The notes under the pieces were generated by a model. The model searched no databases. It was not told the origin of the DNA and saw nothing but the letters and a program-made list of their open reading frames with translations. Positions 26,304-35,648 of a stretch of 64,000 bases of DNA are shown in pieces. Source of the stretch: Paeniglutamicibacter antarcticus_C. GTDB taxonomy: Bacteria; Actinomycetota; Actinomycetes; Actinomycetales; Micrococcaceae. Each line of letters begins with the position of its first letter. Position 1 is the first letter of the stretch. The stretch is from contig NZ_BAABLK010000037.1 in the NCBI RefSeq assembly GCF_039544305.1, positions 62,001 through 126,000 of the forward strand, written 5' to 3'. Both the position numbers and the translations under genes were made by a program.

Positions 26304-28008
26304 GGTGGTTTTTCTCCTGGGGGCGGCGGGTGAACATCCAGGCGTCATCGGCGGTGCCGTTGGCCAGGTCGGCGATGCGCGGGGCTCCTGCCATCAGGGT
26401 CACGCGCAGCCAGTCGGTGGACTGCGGGGTGAAGTTTTCCATGCCGTAGAGGGCCAGCTGGAAGCGCTGGACATTCAGCGGCAGGAACTCTGCACCGAGC
26501 AGGTTGTCGCGAACCTCGCCGTAGGGAAGCTTGCCGATGTTCTGCACGCGTCCCACCGTGGCGCGGTGGCGCGGGTGGGTGAGCAGGAATTCCCCGACGT
26601 CCATGGTGGGTTCCGCCTCGGCGAGCTCGGCGCGCAGCGCGGCGACGGCGCGGGCGATGTCCACCGGGTGCTGGACTGCTTCTCCGGCATCCATGCCTTG
26701 CAAGGCACGGCGGGGTTCCTCGTTGTTGATCGAGGAGAACCAGAAGTGCTTCTGCGAACCCGGGGAAGCGAAGTCGAAGGCGCCGATCCAGGAATAGGAG
26801 GCATCGATGTCCGCAGCCAGCTCGGCGCAGCTGATTCCCGCGGTGACGCGGCGGGACTCGTCGCAGCGCAGCACGGACTCGACGACGTCGTCGAGGTCTT
26901 CGCTGAGCTCGGTCAGGATCGTGGCGACCATGCCGCGTGCGGCCGGGCTCTGTGCCCCGGCGCCATTGTGCAGCTCGCGGAAGATGTGCGTGGTTTCGTA
27001 TCCGGCGAAGATCCCGGTTTCCGTCCATTCGCGCAGCTGCTCCACCAGCACCGACAACTGGGCCGAAAGCTCGGGCCCCGAGGTGAAGGGCGCCGTGATG
27101 ATGTCATCCTGCTCGGCGAGGTAGGTGATGGCCTGATCCATGAGATCGATGATCCGTCCCACCGATGGGTCGGTTATCTCCACCGTGCGGGCGGTGACCG
27201 CGGCCAGCGGGACCTCGCGGGCCAGGGCCCAGGAGTTGATGACCTCGGGGTGGTTGATGGCGTAGGGCACCATGCCCAACCCGGTGGCGTTGCCCATGCC
27301 CAGGTAACGGCGCCACGGGCCCTCAAGCTTGGCGGCGTCGGGGTTGCGGGCGGCGGCGACGTGCTCGACCATGTCGTAGCTGAGCTCGCGCAACAGCCAG
27401 GCGGTGAGCATGTGGGCGCGGAACGGGGTGGCCAGCGGGTGGCCGTCCTCGATGCCCTCGTAGTCTGCCAGCCCGCACTTGCCGTTGGAGTAGAACGCGG
27501 TGGAACGGATCAGGTACGGGGAGCCGCCGAACTTATCGGCTTCCGGTGCCAGTCCCTGCGCCAGGCGGTCCGCGACGTAGTTGAAGAAGCGCTCGCTGCG
27601 GTTCGCACGGGTCCAGATGATGGAGCCGGTTTCTGCGCGCCCGTTTTCCTGCAGCGGCACCTGCGCGGCCAGGCGCTCGAGCTTTTCGGCGTCCACTGGG
27701 CCCTCGACCAAGGCTGCGGTAAGGTCCCAGCCCTTGGCGATGACCCGGTCCGTGCGGTCTTCCTCGGAGAGCTTCTGCGAGAAGGCGACGAAGCTGAAGT
27801 GGAGGGATTCGGCGTGGATCTCATAGATCGCCGAGCCGCAGCCGGCGTCGTCGATGTTGAAGGCGGTGCGCTGGATGATCCAGCCGTTCTTCACCGCACG
27901 GCGCATCATGGTTCGCATGAAGCTGTGCCGGGTGGACCGGGCGCCGCCCATGTCAACCGGGTCCATCACGGAGTTCGAGGGACGCAGCTGGCCTTCGAGG
28001 CTCTCCAT
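26296..28008 (-). CDS. Uncharacterised 570-residue protein in the BCCT/ALDH cluster
   Basis: I do not recognise the family. The protein is soluble, about 570 residues, mostly helical, with conserved-looking blocks MDPVDMGGARSTRHSFMRTM, GGSPYLIRSTAFYSNGKCGL, GPWRRYLGMGNATGLGMVPY and YSWIGAFDFASPGSQKHFWF. No signal peptide, membrane helix or known nucleotide motif is evident. I prefer the ATG at 28008 (GAAGG 7 bases upstream); a GTG at 28038 overlapping the ALDH stop is the alternative. Reading further into the ALDH gene gives an Arg/His-rich shadow and is rejected. Its place between ALDH and the M19-like gene, all closely packed, makes it part of the same pathway, possibly the enzyme of the first step. 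Confidence 0.75.
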   Translation of the reverse strand: MESLEGQLRPSNSVMDPVDMGGARSTRHSFMRTMMRRAVKNGWIIQRTAFNIDDAGCGSAIYEIHAESLHFSFVAFSQKLSEEDRTDRVIAKGWDLTAALVEGPVDAEKLERLAAQVPLQENGRAETGSIIWTRANRSERFFNYVADRLAQGLAPEADKFGGSPYLIRSTAFYSNGKCGLADYEGIEDGHPLATPFRAHMLTAWLLRELSYDMVEHVAAARNPDAAKLEGPWRRYLGMGNATGLGMVPYAINHPEVINSWALAREVPLAAVTARTVEITDPSVGRIIDLMDQAITYLAEQDDIITAPFTSGPELSAQLSVLVEQLREWTETGIFAGYETTHIFRELHNGAGAQSPAARGMVATILTELSEDLDDVVESVLRCDESRRVTAGISCAELAADIDASYSWIGAFDFASPGSQKHFWFSSINNEEPRRALQGMDAGEAVQHPVDIARAVAALRAELAEAEPTMDVGEFLLTHPRHRATVGRVQNIGKLPYGEVRDNLLGAEFLPLNVQRFQLALYGMENFTPQSTDWLRVTLMAGAPRIADLANGTADDAWMFTRRPQEKNHHG

Positions 28009-28034
28009 CTGGCCTTCGCCCAACACCTGCGCAC

Positions 28035-29516
28035 TCACGAGGCACGCACCGAAGGTGCGGTGCGGATGTAGGCGGTCTTGGTTACGGTGAAGAAGTCGGC
28101 GCAGGAATCGGCGTTCTGCTCGCGCGGGGCCGCGAAGGAGGAATCGCGCAGTCCGCCGAACGGTGCGTGCACCTCCGATCCGGTGGAGGGTCCGTTGACC
28201 TTGATCAGCCCGGCGACAACCTCGTCGAGGCAGCGGCGGATCGCATGCTCGTCGTTGGTGAACACCGAGGCGGTCAAGCCGAAGTCGGTGGCGTTGGCCA
28301 AGGCGATGGCCGCATCGAGGTCCTCGGCGCGCATCAGGGTCACCACGGGTCCGAAGACCTCTTCGCAGGTGATGCTCAGTGCGTCTGTGCCACCTAAAAG
28401 GGTGGCGGAAACGTAGTGTCCCTCCGAGCCCTCGGGCTTGGTGCCCCGGGCCAGCACGGTGGCGCCCTCGTTCTTGGCGGTGGCCAGGGCCTCGTCGACG
28501 TCGCGGGCCGCGCGGGCGGAGATGACCGGACCCATGTAGGAGCCGGCATCGGTACCCGGGCCGGAAACCAGTGCGTTGACCTTGGGAACCAAGGCTGCGG
28601 CAAGACGATCGTGGACATCGCCCACGGCGATGATGCGGCGGGTGGCAGTGCATTTCTGGCCGGTGCTGGACATGGCTGCGGCGATGATGAACGCCGCTGC
28701 GTGGTCCACGTCTGCGTCGGGCATGACGATGGCGGCGTTGTGTCCGCCGAGTTCCATCTGCAGCTTCGCGCCGCGGCCCACCACGCGATCGCGGATCTGG
28801 TGGCCAACCGGGACCGAGCCGGTGAAGGTGACCGCGGCGATGTCCTGGTGCTCGACCAACGCCGAGCCCAGCGAGCCGGGGCCAAGGAGCAGGTTCAGCA
28901 CGCCGGCAGGGACGCCGGCGTCAATGAGCAGCTGGGCGAAGGCGACGGAGACTGCGGGGGTGTCACTGGCTGACTTCCAGACGACCGTGTTGCCCCAGAG
29001 CAGTGCCGGTGCGATCTTCCAGGCCGGGATCTGCAGCGGGAAGTTCCACGGGGTGATGACCCCCACGACGCCTACCGGGCGGCGGATGGTGCGCACCAGC
29101 TCGTCTGCATTGCCCGAGGGGAAGGTGGTGCCGGTGGCGCTTCGGGCCGAACCCGCCTGGTAGTAGAGGGTTTCGACGGTGGCGCCGACCTCGCCGCGCG
29201 AATCGGCAAGGGTCTTGCCCTGTTCACGGGTCATCAGCACGGCAATGTCCTCGGCGCGCTCCTCGAGCAACGCTGCGGCACGGCGCAGGACGCGTCCGCG
29301 GCCAATGAGCCCGAGCTTGTCCCAGTCGGCGCGTGCATCGCGGCCGGCGGTGACTGCGGCTTGAAGGGTCTCGGCGGTGGCGGTGGCGTAGGTGGCAACG
29401 ACGTCGGAAGGATCGGCCGGGTTCAGGCTCTGGGCTTCCTTACCTGTGGCGTTCATCCAGGCTCCGTTGATGAACTGCTTGAGTTCCAGGGTTTTGGTGG
29501 TTGTGGTGTTAGCCAT
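28035..29516 (-). CDS. Aldehyde dehydrogenase, ketoglutarate-semialdehyde type
   Basis: 493 residues. Asn158 (TPWNFPLQ), Lys181 (VVWKSASDTP), the turn FTGSVPVGH, the base Glu255 (MELGGHNAA) and the nucleophile Cys289 (SSTGQKCTATRR) are present. The GQKCTATRR block and the end PFGGLRDSSFAAPREQN are like 2-oxoglutarate semialdehyde dehydrogenases as I remember them, which would place 2-oxoglutarate at the end of the pathway. It is the first gene of the leftward cluster and faces a LysR gene. Confidence 0.87.
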   Translation of the reverse strand: MANTTTTKTLELKQFINGAWMNATGKEAQSLNPADPSDVVATYATATAETLQAAVTAGRDARADWDKLGLIGRGRVLRRAAALLEERAEDIAVLMTREQGKTLADSRGEVGATVETLYYQAGSARSATGTTFPSGNADELVRTIRRPVGVVGVITPWNFPLQIPAWKIAPALLWGNTVVWKSASDTPAVSVAFAQLLIDAGVPAGVLNLLLGPGSLGSALVEHQDIAAVTFTGSVPVGHQIRDRVVGRGAKLQMELGGHNAAIVMPDADVDHAAAFIIAAAMSSTGQKCTATRRIIAVGDVHDRLAAALVPKVNALVSGPGTDAGSYMGPVISARAARDVDEALATAKNEGATVLARGTKPEGSEGHYVSATLLGGTDALSITCEEVFGPVVTLMRAEDLDAAIALANATDFGLTASVFTNDEHAIRRCLDEVVAGLIKVNGPSTGSEVHAPFGGLRDSSFAAPREQNADSCADFFTVTKTAYIRTAPSVRAS

Positions 29517-29634
29517 GAGGGGGTTCCTGCCTTCTTGCTGCCGAGTACTGTTCTGTGATCCACACTACGGGGATCGGTGATAACAGAGAAGTATTTATTG
29601 CCTATCGACTCATAAGCAGACACACTTAGTTCCT

Positions 29635-30510
29635 ATGGAACTCAGACAGCTTCGCTACTTCGTCGCCGTGGCCGAGGAGATGCACTTCAACCGTGCGGCC
29701 GAACGCCTGCATATCGCCCAGCCGGCGCTGAGCCAGCAGATCCAGCGGCTGGAACGGAACCTGAAGACCCAGCTGTTCATCCGCACCACCCGGTCGGTGC
29801 AGATTACCGACACTGGCAGGGTGCTGCTCGAGGCCGCCCGCCGGGTGCTGGCCGAGGCCGAACGCGCCAAGTCCGAGGTGGCGCAGGCGACCAGTGGCAG
29901 TGCCGGGCTGCTGCGCGTGGGCTTTGTGAGCTCCGCTGCCTTGTCCCTGTTGCCGGGCATGGTCAACAACATGCACGAGCAGCTGCCCCTGATCCGCTTC
30001 CAGCTGCAGGAGAACACCACCGAAACCCAGATCCAGGCGGTGCTTGACGGGCGGATGGATGTGGGGATCGTGAGGGAAATCGAACCCATCGAGGGTATTT
30101 CCGCCACCCCGCTGCGCCGTGAGGCGTTGGTGGTCGCGGTGCCCCAGACCCATCCGCTAGCGCAACTGGACAGCGTGGCGCTGGCGCAGTTGGCGGGGGA
30201 GGAGTTCGTGATGTTCCCGCGCCACCATGTCTCGCGGCTCTATGACCTGATTTCGGCGTTGTGCATCCAGGCAGGCTTTCATATCAAGGTCTCCCAGGAG
30301 GCTATCCAGTTCCCCACGATCCTGGGCTTGGTGGCGGCCCGCACGGGCATCGCGGTGGTACCCGAGTCGCTGCGCGCGCTGCAGATCCCCGGGATCGTGT
30401 ATGTGGATCTGAGCGACGAGGCGGCGTTCTCGCAGGTCTCGCTGATTTGTGCCGAGGGCCGGCGTGAATCGGCGCTGGTGAAGCAATTCATTGACATGAG
30501 TGATTTCTAG
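29635..30510 (+). CDS. LysR-family regulator of the cluster
   Basis: 291 residues of the BenM/CatM-like LysR group: MELRQLRYFVAVAEEMHFNR, helix-turn-helix ALSQQIQRLERNLKTQLF, effector domain starting LLRVGFVSSAALSLLPGMV, and the late block FPTILGLVAARTGIAVVPE. It is divergent from the ALDH operon with a 118-base gap and separated from the BCCT gene by a terminator, so it is the likely activator of both. Confidence 0.9.
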   Translation: MELRQLRYFVAVAEEMHFNRAAERLHIAQPALSQQIQRLERNLKTQLFIRTTRSVQITDTGRVLLEAARRVLAEAERAKSEVAQATSGSAGLLRVGFVSSAALSLLPGMVNNMHEQLPLIRFQLQENTTETQIQAVLDGRMDVGIVREIEPIEGISATPLRREALVVAVPQTHPLAQLDSVALAQLAGEEFVMFPRHHVSRLYDLISALCIQAGFHIKVSQEAIQFPTILGLVAARTGIAVVPESLRALQIPGIVYVDLSDEAAFSQVSLICAEGRRESALVKQFIDMSDF

Positions 30511-30536
30511 GGCGCTCCGGGACAAACGGCGAAGGA

Positions 30537-30563
30537 CCCCGAGCGGTGTCAAACCGTTCGGGG
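30537..30563. terminator. Terminator between LysR and BCCT genes
   Basis: Arms CCCCGAGCGGT and ACCGTTCGGGG (one G-T pair) with a 5-base loop, between two convergent genes. Confidence 0.7.
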
Positions 30564-30613
30564 CCCTTACTGCGTACACAGTGATCCAGGCGGGCGCGCG
30601 CCCGCAACCATGC

Positions 30614-32233
30614 CTAGCTGTTGGACTTCACCTTCTTGGGCTTCATGACGCCCTGCTCGATGGCCATGCGGCGCACGAACACGGGGGCCGCGAAGACCGA
30701 GGGGAGCATCAGGAACCCGACCGGGACCGCAGTGATCACGATGAAGGACTGCAGTCCGGTGATTCCACCGTCACCGATGGAGATCAATACCGCCGCGGCA
30801 ACGCCCATGGCAATGGCCCAGAAGGCGCGCAGCTTGGTGGAGGGCTCGTCGGTGACCGTGCAGGACTGCGCAATGCTGTAGGACATGGAGTCCGCGGTGG
30901 TGGCCACGAACATCACCGTCAGGACCAGGAACCCCACTCCAATGACCCCGGCGAAGGGGAGCTGGTTGGCAATGGCCATCACCGCCGCGGGCAACCCGTC
31001 GCTGGCCAGCGGGTCGGAAATCGATCCCGGGTTCTGCTGCTCGAACATGATGCCGGTTCCGCCCAGGACGGTGAACCAGAAGCAGGTGACGATCGGGGGC
31101 ATGACGGTGGAGAACAGGATCAGTTCCCGTACCGTGCGGCCGCGGGAAATAGTGGCCACGAAGATCGCCATCAGCGGGGCGTAACCCAGGAACCAGGCAA
31201 AGAAGAAGACCGTCCAGCCGGCCACCCAGCCCGCGTCGCCTTGATAGAGCGACATGGGGACGAAGTCCTTGAGGTAAACGCCCATGCCGCCGATGAAGGC
31301 CTTGAAGATGTAGCCGACCGAACCCAGGACCAGGATGGCGGCCATCAGTGCTAGGGCCAGCCAAACGTTCAGGCGGCTCATGATCTGGATACCCTTGGAC
31401 AGCCCCGAGGAGACCGAGAGTGCCGCGACGCCGGTGAGCACCGCGATGATCACCAGCTGGGTGCCGTAATTGTTCGGAATGCCAAAGAGCGAGGACATGC
31501 CGTAGGAGACTTGCAGGCCCAGGAAGCCAATGGGTCCCACGGTACCGGCCATGACGGCCAGAATGCTGACCACGTCGGCCACGGTGCCGACCCAGCTGGT
31601 GAGCACCTTGCGGCCCATGATCGGGTAGAGCAGTGTGCGGGGGCGCAACGGCATGCCCTTGGAAACCGCGTGGGTCATCACGATGGCACCGAGCGAGCCC
31701 AGAATGGCCCAAGCCAAGAAGCCCCAGTGCACGAAGCTCTGTCCCAGCGCCTGGTGTACGGCCACGGTCGGATCCGAGGCGGTCGCGCCGAAGAACGGGG
31801 GACCGGAGACGTAGTGGGAGATCGGCTCGGCTGCTGCCCAGAAGACGCCTCCGCCGGCCAGCAGGGTGCACATGATCATGGCGACCCACTTGAAGCGGCC
31901 GTATTCGGGCTTCATGTTCCCGCCCAGCTTGGCCTTGGCATAGGGGGTCAACGCCAGGACGATGGCCACCAGGAAGGTTGCCAGCAGCAGTGCTTGCCAG
32001 TAGATACCGAGCCACTTGGCGGCGGTGGTGAAGCCGTTGCTGATGGCTTCAGAGGACTGGACGGGGAAGATCAGGCTGGTGAGCACAAAGATCGCCAGGA
32101 TGGAGATGCTCGCCACGGTGACCTTGCGGTCCAGTATGTAGCCCGATCGCGCCGCCGGGGCTTCATCGATCCTCTCGGTGGCTACCGGCGGACTGGGATT
32201 GGGTGGTTTAGGGCTGGAGCTGTTGGTTGTCAT
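30614..32233 (-). CDS. BCCT-family betaine/carnitine/choline-type transporter
   Basis: 539 residues with 12 predicted helices. The family's substrate-box region is visible as AGWTVFFFAWFLGYAPLMAI, and the unwound GxG-type helix as WGFLAWAILGSLGAI; FWAAAEPISHYVSGPPFF is also typical. It would import a quaternary or related zwitterionic amine. I take the ATG at 32231-32233; an in-frame upstream start at 32317 would add 28 polar residues. The gene is convergent with LysR and probably supplies the substrate of the neighbouring ALDH cluster. Confidence 0.88.
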   Translation of the reverse strand: MTTNSSSPKPPNPSPPVATERIDEAPAARSGYILDRKVTVASISILAIFVLTSLIFPVQSSEAISNGFTTAAKWLGIYWQALLLATFLVAIVLALTPYAKAKLGGNMKPEYGRFKWVAMIMCTLLAGGGVFWAAAEPISHYVSGPPFFGATASDPTVAVHQALGQSFVHWGFLAWAILGSLGAIVMTHAVSKGMPLRPRTLLYPIMGRKVLTSWVGTVADVVSILAVMAGTVGPIGFLGLQVSYGMSSLFGIPNNYGTQLVIIAVLTGVAALSVSSGLSKGIQIMSRLNVWLALALMAAILVLGSVGYIFKAFIGGMGVYLKDFVPMSLYQGDAGWVAGWTVFFFAWFLGYAPLMAIFVATISRGRTVRELILFSTVMPPIVTCFWFTVLGGTGIMFEQQNPGSISDPLASDGLPAAVMAIANQLPFAGVIGVGFLVLTVMFVATTADSMSYSIAQSCTVTDEPSTKLRAFWAIAMGVAAAVLISIGDGGITGLQSFIVITAVPVGFLMLPSVFAAPVFVRRMAIEQGVMKPKKVKSNS

Positions 32234-32571
32234 CGTGGAATCAACGGCTTTCCTGTTAGCTGGATCACGCGTCTTGCGTAAGGATGAGATTAGTCGCACA
32301 ACATTGACCGAGTCCAAGACTTAGTTCGACTTCATTGATAACTTTCGATTATCTGTCTTGTCGTGGATTCGGTGGTGATGCGGAGTTGGAACCGTTGAAT
32401 CGAGGGTTCCAAGGCCGGCGGTTTCCCGGGCCAAAGGGGTGCTCACGTCCGTGGCGTGCGGCGTTGATCGAATAACTATACACCATTTGGATCCGAAATG
32501 GGAGTCCAGAGCCGGTGTTGTTTTCCGCCGCATCGAAAAACAAGTGGTCACCGAGGTGTCGAAGACGCAAA
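32234..32571. other. Non-coding stretch before the BCCT gene
   Basis: No convincing gene. It must hold the promoter of the leftward BCCT gene, but I cannot point to clear -35/-10 elements. The terminator of the next gene lies at its right end. Confidence 0.5.
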
Positions 32572-32606
32572 AAGTGGTCCGGGTCCTCAAGGGACCCGGA
32601 CCACTT
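32572..32606 (-). terminator. Rho-independent terminator of the exporter gene
   Basis: Perfect 15-base arms AAGTGGTCCGGGTCC / GGACCCGGACCACTT with a 5-base loop. Read leftwards the stem is followed by five Ts. Confidence 0.88.
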
Positions 32607-32638
32607 CTTTACTTCAGGAGTGCTGTGCGTGGGGAAAT

Positions 32639-34780
32639 CTAGAGAGTTGCCAGCACCTTCTCATCCTCCGGTGCGCTGGTGATGAAGGGCTCGGGATCAA
32701 GAGGGCCAAGAACCTCAGTGGTGGTGCGCACCGGCTTGAACTTGTCGATGACCAAGACCACGGCCAGCGACACTGCGCCCCAGATCCCGAAGGTCACCAA
32801 CTGCGCGCCGACGATGTCGGATCCGAAGTAGAGAATGGAGCGGACGGCCTCGACCGCGGCCGGCATCGGCAGGATCTCGTGCAGCACGGAGAAGATCTCC
32901 GGTTGCATGTAGATCGACAGGGCTGCCCCCGAGGCGGGGATGCCCAGGAACATCAAGATGGCCACGACCGGCAGGATCGAGAGCATGCCCATGAGCCTCT
33001 CGAAGACCGTGGCAAACATCGCCACGGTGAAGATCGCGACGATTCCGGTGCCGAACATGGCCCAGAAATGGCCGGAGAACCCGCCGATGATTGGGCCGGC
33101 GATCCACCACAACAGGGCCGACATGAATACCGACCAGCCGGCCACGATGGGCAGCAGCTTGCGCAGCGGACGCGAGGCCGGGGCGGCACTGGCACCCACG
33201 ACGATGATCATGAAGCCGGACATGATCCAGCCCATGGCCATGTACATGGACACGGTACCGGCACTGTCCCCGGAGGAGAGCGGGGCCACGTCCTGGCTCA
33301 CCAGCTCCATGCCGTTGCCGGCAGCGACCTGGCCGAAGATCTGGGTGATGAGCTGGTGCGCGCTTGACCCGGCCGCCTCGTTGGTCAGTAGCAAGGCCGG
33401 TTCCCCGGGCGCGGCCGGCATGACCATGGCGCCGGAGACGGTGCGCTCGGCCACCATGGTGCGGGCCTCGGCCTCGGAGTCCACGGTACGCAGGTCAAAG
33501 AGCCCGGGCATGGATTCGTGAAGCGAATCGACGGTTTGCGCCGTGGTGGACACGGTGGGTGCCGAGATGGCAACGGGCATTTCGCGCGGTGTCGGCTCGG
33601 CCATGGCACCGAGCATGAAGGAGACCATCATGATGACCATGCCCAGAGGGAAGAAGAGCAAGGCGGCGTAGCGCCAGAAGCGGGTCTTGGGCCGCTTGCC
33701 GCCGTGCAGGGACGGAACGCCGATGGCGGGGTCCGGGGCGTTGGGCTTCAACCGGCGCTTCCGGGCATCGTAGGCAAGGACCAGCAGCAGGGCGATGACC
33801 GCTCCGATGACCAGCACGGCCAGGTAGCCCCAGGTGCCGGCGCCCTCGAAGTAGAGCACCGAGCGCAGCGCCTCACCCAGTGCGGGGGTGGGCAGGAAGG
33901 AGTGGAAGAAGGTGTAGATCCCCGGCATGGTGTAGACGGACAAACCCATGTTCGAAGCCGGGACGCCCAGGACCATCAGCATGAACATGGCTACCAGGAT
34001 CGCCAGCGGCCCCAGCAGCCGGGTGAGCAGCAGCTGGACGGCGCCAATGGAGAAGACGCCCAGCCAGCTGACCCCGACCATGGCCCAAGCATTTTCCGGT
34101 GTCACCACTCCCAGCAGCGGTCCGGTCACGACCCAGACCAGGGACGCGATCAGGGTGGACCAACCTGCCAGCAAAGGCAGGGCGCGGCGGAAGCGCAATA
34201 GCTCGGGGGAGTTGGACAGTGTGAGGCTGAAGGGCAGGTAGCCGGCCATGACCAGCGCGGTGGTCAGGAACATGGCACCGAGACCGGACTTGTCGTTCTC
34301 CGGCAGCGGGGCCAGGTCCTCGGCGGACATTTTGAGGTCCTGGCCCATGATCTGCGGTGCGAGCAATGCGGTGACGGCCGAGGCCTGTGAGGCTCCGGCG
34401 GAACCTGCGGTGTAGAGCGTGGCGTTCGAGCCCTCGAGCACCACCGACGCGGTGACCGTGCGGTCCAGCACCGCCTGGCGGGCCGAGTCGGCGTCGACGG
34501 TGATGCGTACATCAACGGCCTCTGGATCGGCCGCTTCCAGCGCCTTGGCAAATCCGGTGGCGCTCGCCGGAGCACCGGCCACGGCGATCGGCATGTTGTG
34601 CGGTGTGGGGGCGTGCATGGCCGCCAGGTATCCGCCGACCATCATGACGACCATGATCAGCGGCATGAGGAACATCGCGACGTAGCGTGCGATGGTCTCG
34701 GCCTTGGCCTTCTTGCGTGCGGTGGCCTCCGCGTCGAGTTCGGGGGGATGCCCGTTGGTGGTTGTTGCCGTGATGCTCAA
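32639..34780 (-). CDS. Internally duplicated ABC-2/YhgE-like membrane protein
   Basis: 713 residues made of two homologous halves of about 350. Each half begins with a helix (MFLMPLIMVVMMVGGYLAAM; LLFFPLGMVIMMVSFMLGAM), has APTPHNMPIAVAG / EPTPREMPVAISA directly after it, then an extracellular domain of about 120 residues and five more helices with the matched ends ALGEALRSVLYFEGAGTWG and AAVEAVRSILYFGSDIVGA. This is the layout of YhgE/Pip-type ABC-2 proteins, normally one half per chain. A TTG at 34778-34780 with GGAGC upstream is the best start. The divergent TetR gene suggests an inducible exporter or envelope protein. Confidence 0.8.
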   Translation of the reverse strand: MSITATTTNGHPPELDAEATARKKAKAETIARYVAMFLMPLIMVVMMVGGYLAAMHAPTPHNMPIAVAGAPASATGFAKALEAADPEAVDVRITVDADSARQAVLDRTVTASVVLEGSNATLYTAGSAGASQASAVTALLAPQIMGQDLKMSAEDLAPLPENDKSGLGAMFLTTALVMAGYLPFSLTLSNSPELLRFRRALPLLAGWSTLIASLVWVVTGPLLGVVTPENAWAMVGVSWLGVFSIGAVQLLLTRLLGPLAILVAMFMLMVLGVPASNMGLSVYTMPGIYTFFHSFLPTPALGEALRSVLYFEGAGTWGYLAVLVIGAVIALLLVLAYDARKRRLKPNAPDPAIGVPSLHGGKRPKTRFWRYAALLFFPLGMVIMMVSFMLGAMAEPTPREMPVAISAPTVSTTAQTVDSLHESMPGLFDLRTVDSEAEARTMVAERTVSGAMVMPAAPGEPALLLTNEAAGSSAHQLITQIFGQVAAGNGMELVSQDVAPLSSGDSAGTVSMYMAMGWIMSGFMIIVVGASAAPASRPLRKLLPIVAGWSVFMSALLWWIAGPIIGGFSGHFWAMFGTGIVAIFTVAMFATVFERLMGMLSILPVVAILMFLGIPASGAALSIYMQPEIFSVLHEILPMPAAVEAVRSILYFGSDIVGAQLVTFGIWGAVSLAVVLVIDKFKPVRTTTEVLGPLDPEPFITSAPEDEKVLATL

Positions 34781-34887
34781 ATGCTTGCTCCTGATGCTAT
34801 TGCCTGCCCGGTAGCCGCAGCCCCCAGGGGCTGTCCTGGGTCCACGAAAAACCCATTCGCAAAGTAGGTGGTTGATTCTGTTCAACT

Positions 34888-34911
34888 ACTTTACGCCACG
34901 TGGCGTAAAGT
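34888..34911. promoter_or_regulatory. Perfect 24-base palindrome, TetR operator candidate
   Basis: The half-site ACTTTACGCCAC is followed directly by its exact complement GTGGCGTAAAGT. It lies between the divergent exporter and TetR genes, about 75 bases before the TetR start, and is the obvious binding site for that regulator. Confidence 0.75.
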
Positions 34912-34985
34912 TTTCTGCCATAGCGTCAAAAATCACAAAAGCGTGTGTCCGCGATAACGTGGGGACCCAACGAAAGGTGTTCTCC

Positions 34986-35648
34986 ATGGGGCAGCAGGGC
35001 GACAAGGCGCGCGAGATATTAATGGACGCTGCTGAGGAGCTTTTTGCCACCCATGGCATAGACGCCGTCTCGAACCGGAAAATCGCCGAGAGAGCGGGAA
35101 CGGCCAACCACTCGGCCATTGCTTACCACTTCGGGAACCGGGACGAGCTCATACGCTCGCTGATCAACCGCCACCTGGGACAGCTGGAGGGGCGCAAGGC
35201 CGAACTCATCGCCGGGCTGGGCGATACTGCCACACTCAGTGACGTGATTGCCTGCCGGGTCCTGCCCTGGGTCGAGCAGCTTGAATCCATGCCGCATCCG
35301 AGTTGGCGTGCGCGATTCCTCTACCAAATCCGCACGATTCCCTCGGTGGCGGCCGTGTTTATCTCCTCGTTCGAGATTAACGACGACTTTGACATCCTTC
35401 TGGAGAACGTGCGCGGAACACTTGAAGGAATCCCGGAGGCGGTCCTCCGCGCCCGGGCCGACGTGCTCGGGCACATGGCTCTGGGTATCTGCGCCGAGTA
35501 CGAGACCCAGATCCATGAGGGCTCCGAGGAGGGCAGCTGGCTGTCGGTGGGCTACTTCCTCATTGACGCCGGTGCGGGGATGCTTTCAGCGCCAGTGACC
35601 CATCCCGGGGACTTCATGGCCCTGATTCCGACACCCACACTCATTTAG
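34986..35648 (+). CDS. TetR-family regulator
   Basis: 220 residues. N-terminal TetR helix-turn-helix (AREILMDAAEELFATHGIDA, then NRKIAERAGTANHSAIAYHF) and a helical ligand-binding part. I use the ATG at 34986 (AAAGGTG upstream); the longer reading from 34872 runs through the operator. It is divergent from the duplicated membrane-protein gene and probably represses it and itself. Confidence 0.9.
   Translation: MGQQGDKAREILMDAAEELFATHGIDAVSNRKIAERAGTANHSAIAYHFGNRDELIRSLINRHLGQLEGRKAELIAGLGDTATLSDVIACRVLPWVEQLESMPHPSWRARFLYQIRTIPSVAAVFISSFEINDDFDILLENVRGTLEGIPEAVLRARADVLGHMALGICAEYETQIHEGSEEGSWLSVGYFLIDAGAGMLSAPVTHPGDFMALIPTPTLI

Noticed and set aside
25975..28071. A rightward open frame of almost 700 codons across the M19-like and orphan genes
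   Set aside because: It is antisense to two well-supported overlapping genes, its composition is Gly/Val/Arg/His-rich and without family motifs; typical shadow in high-G+C DNA.
28039..28653. N-terminal extension of the orphan gene into the ALDH gene
   Set aside because: The added 200 residues are Arg/His/Gly-rich and in another frame of the ALDH; good starts exist at 28008 and 28038.
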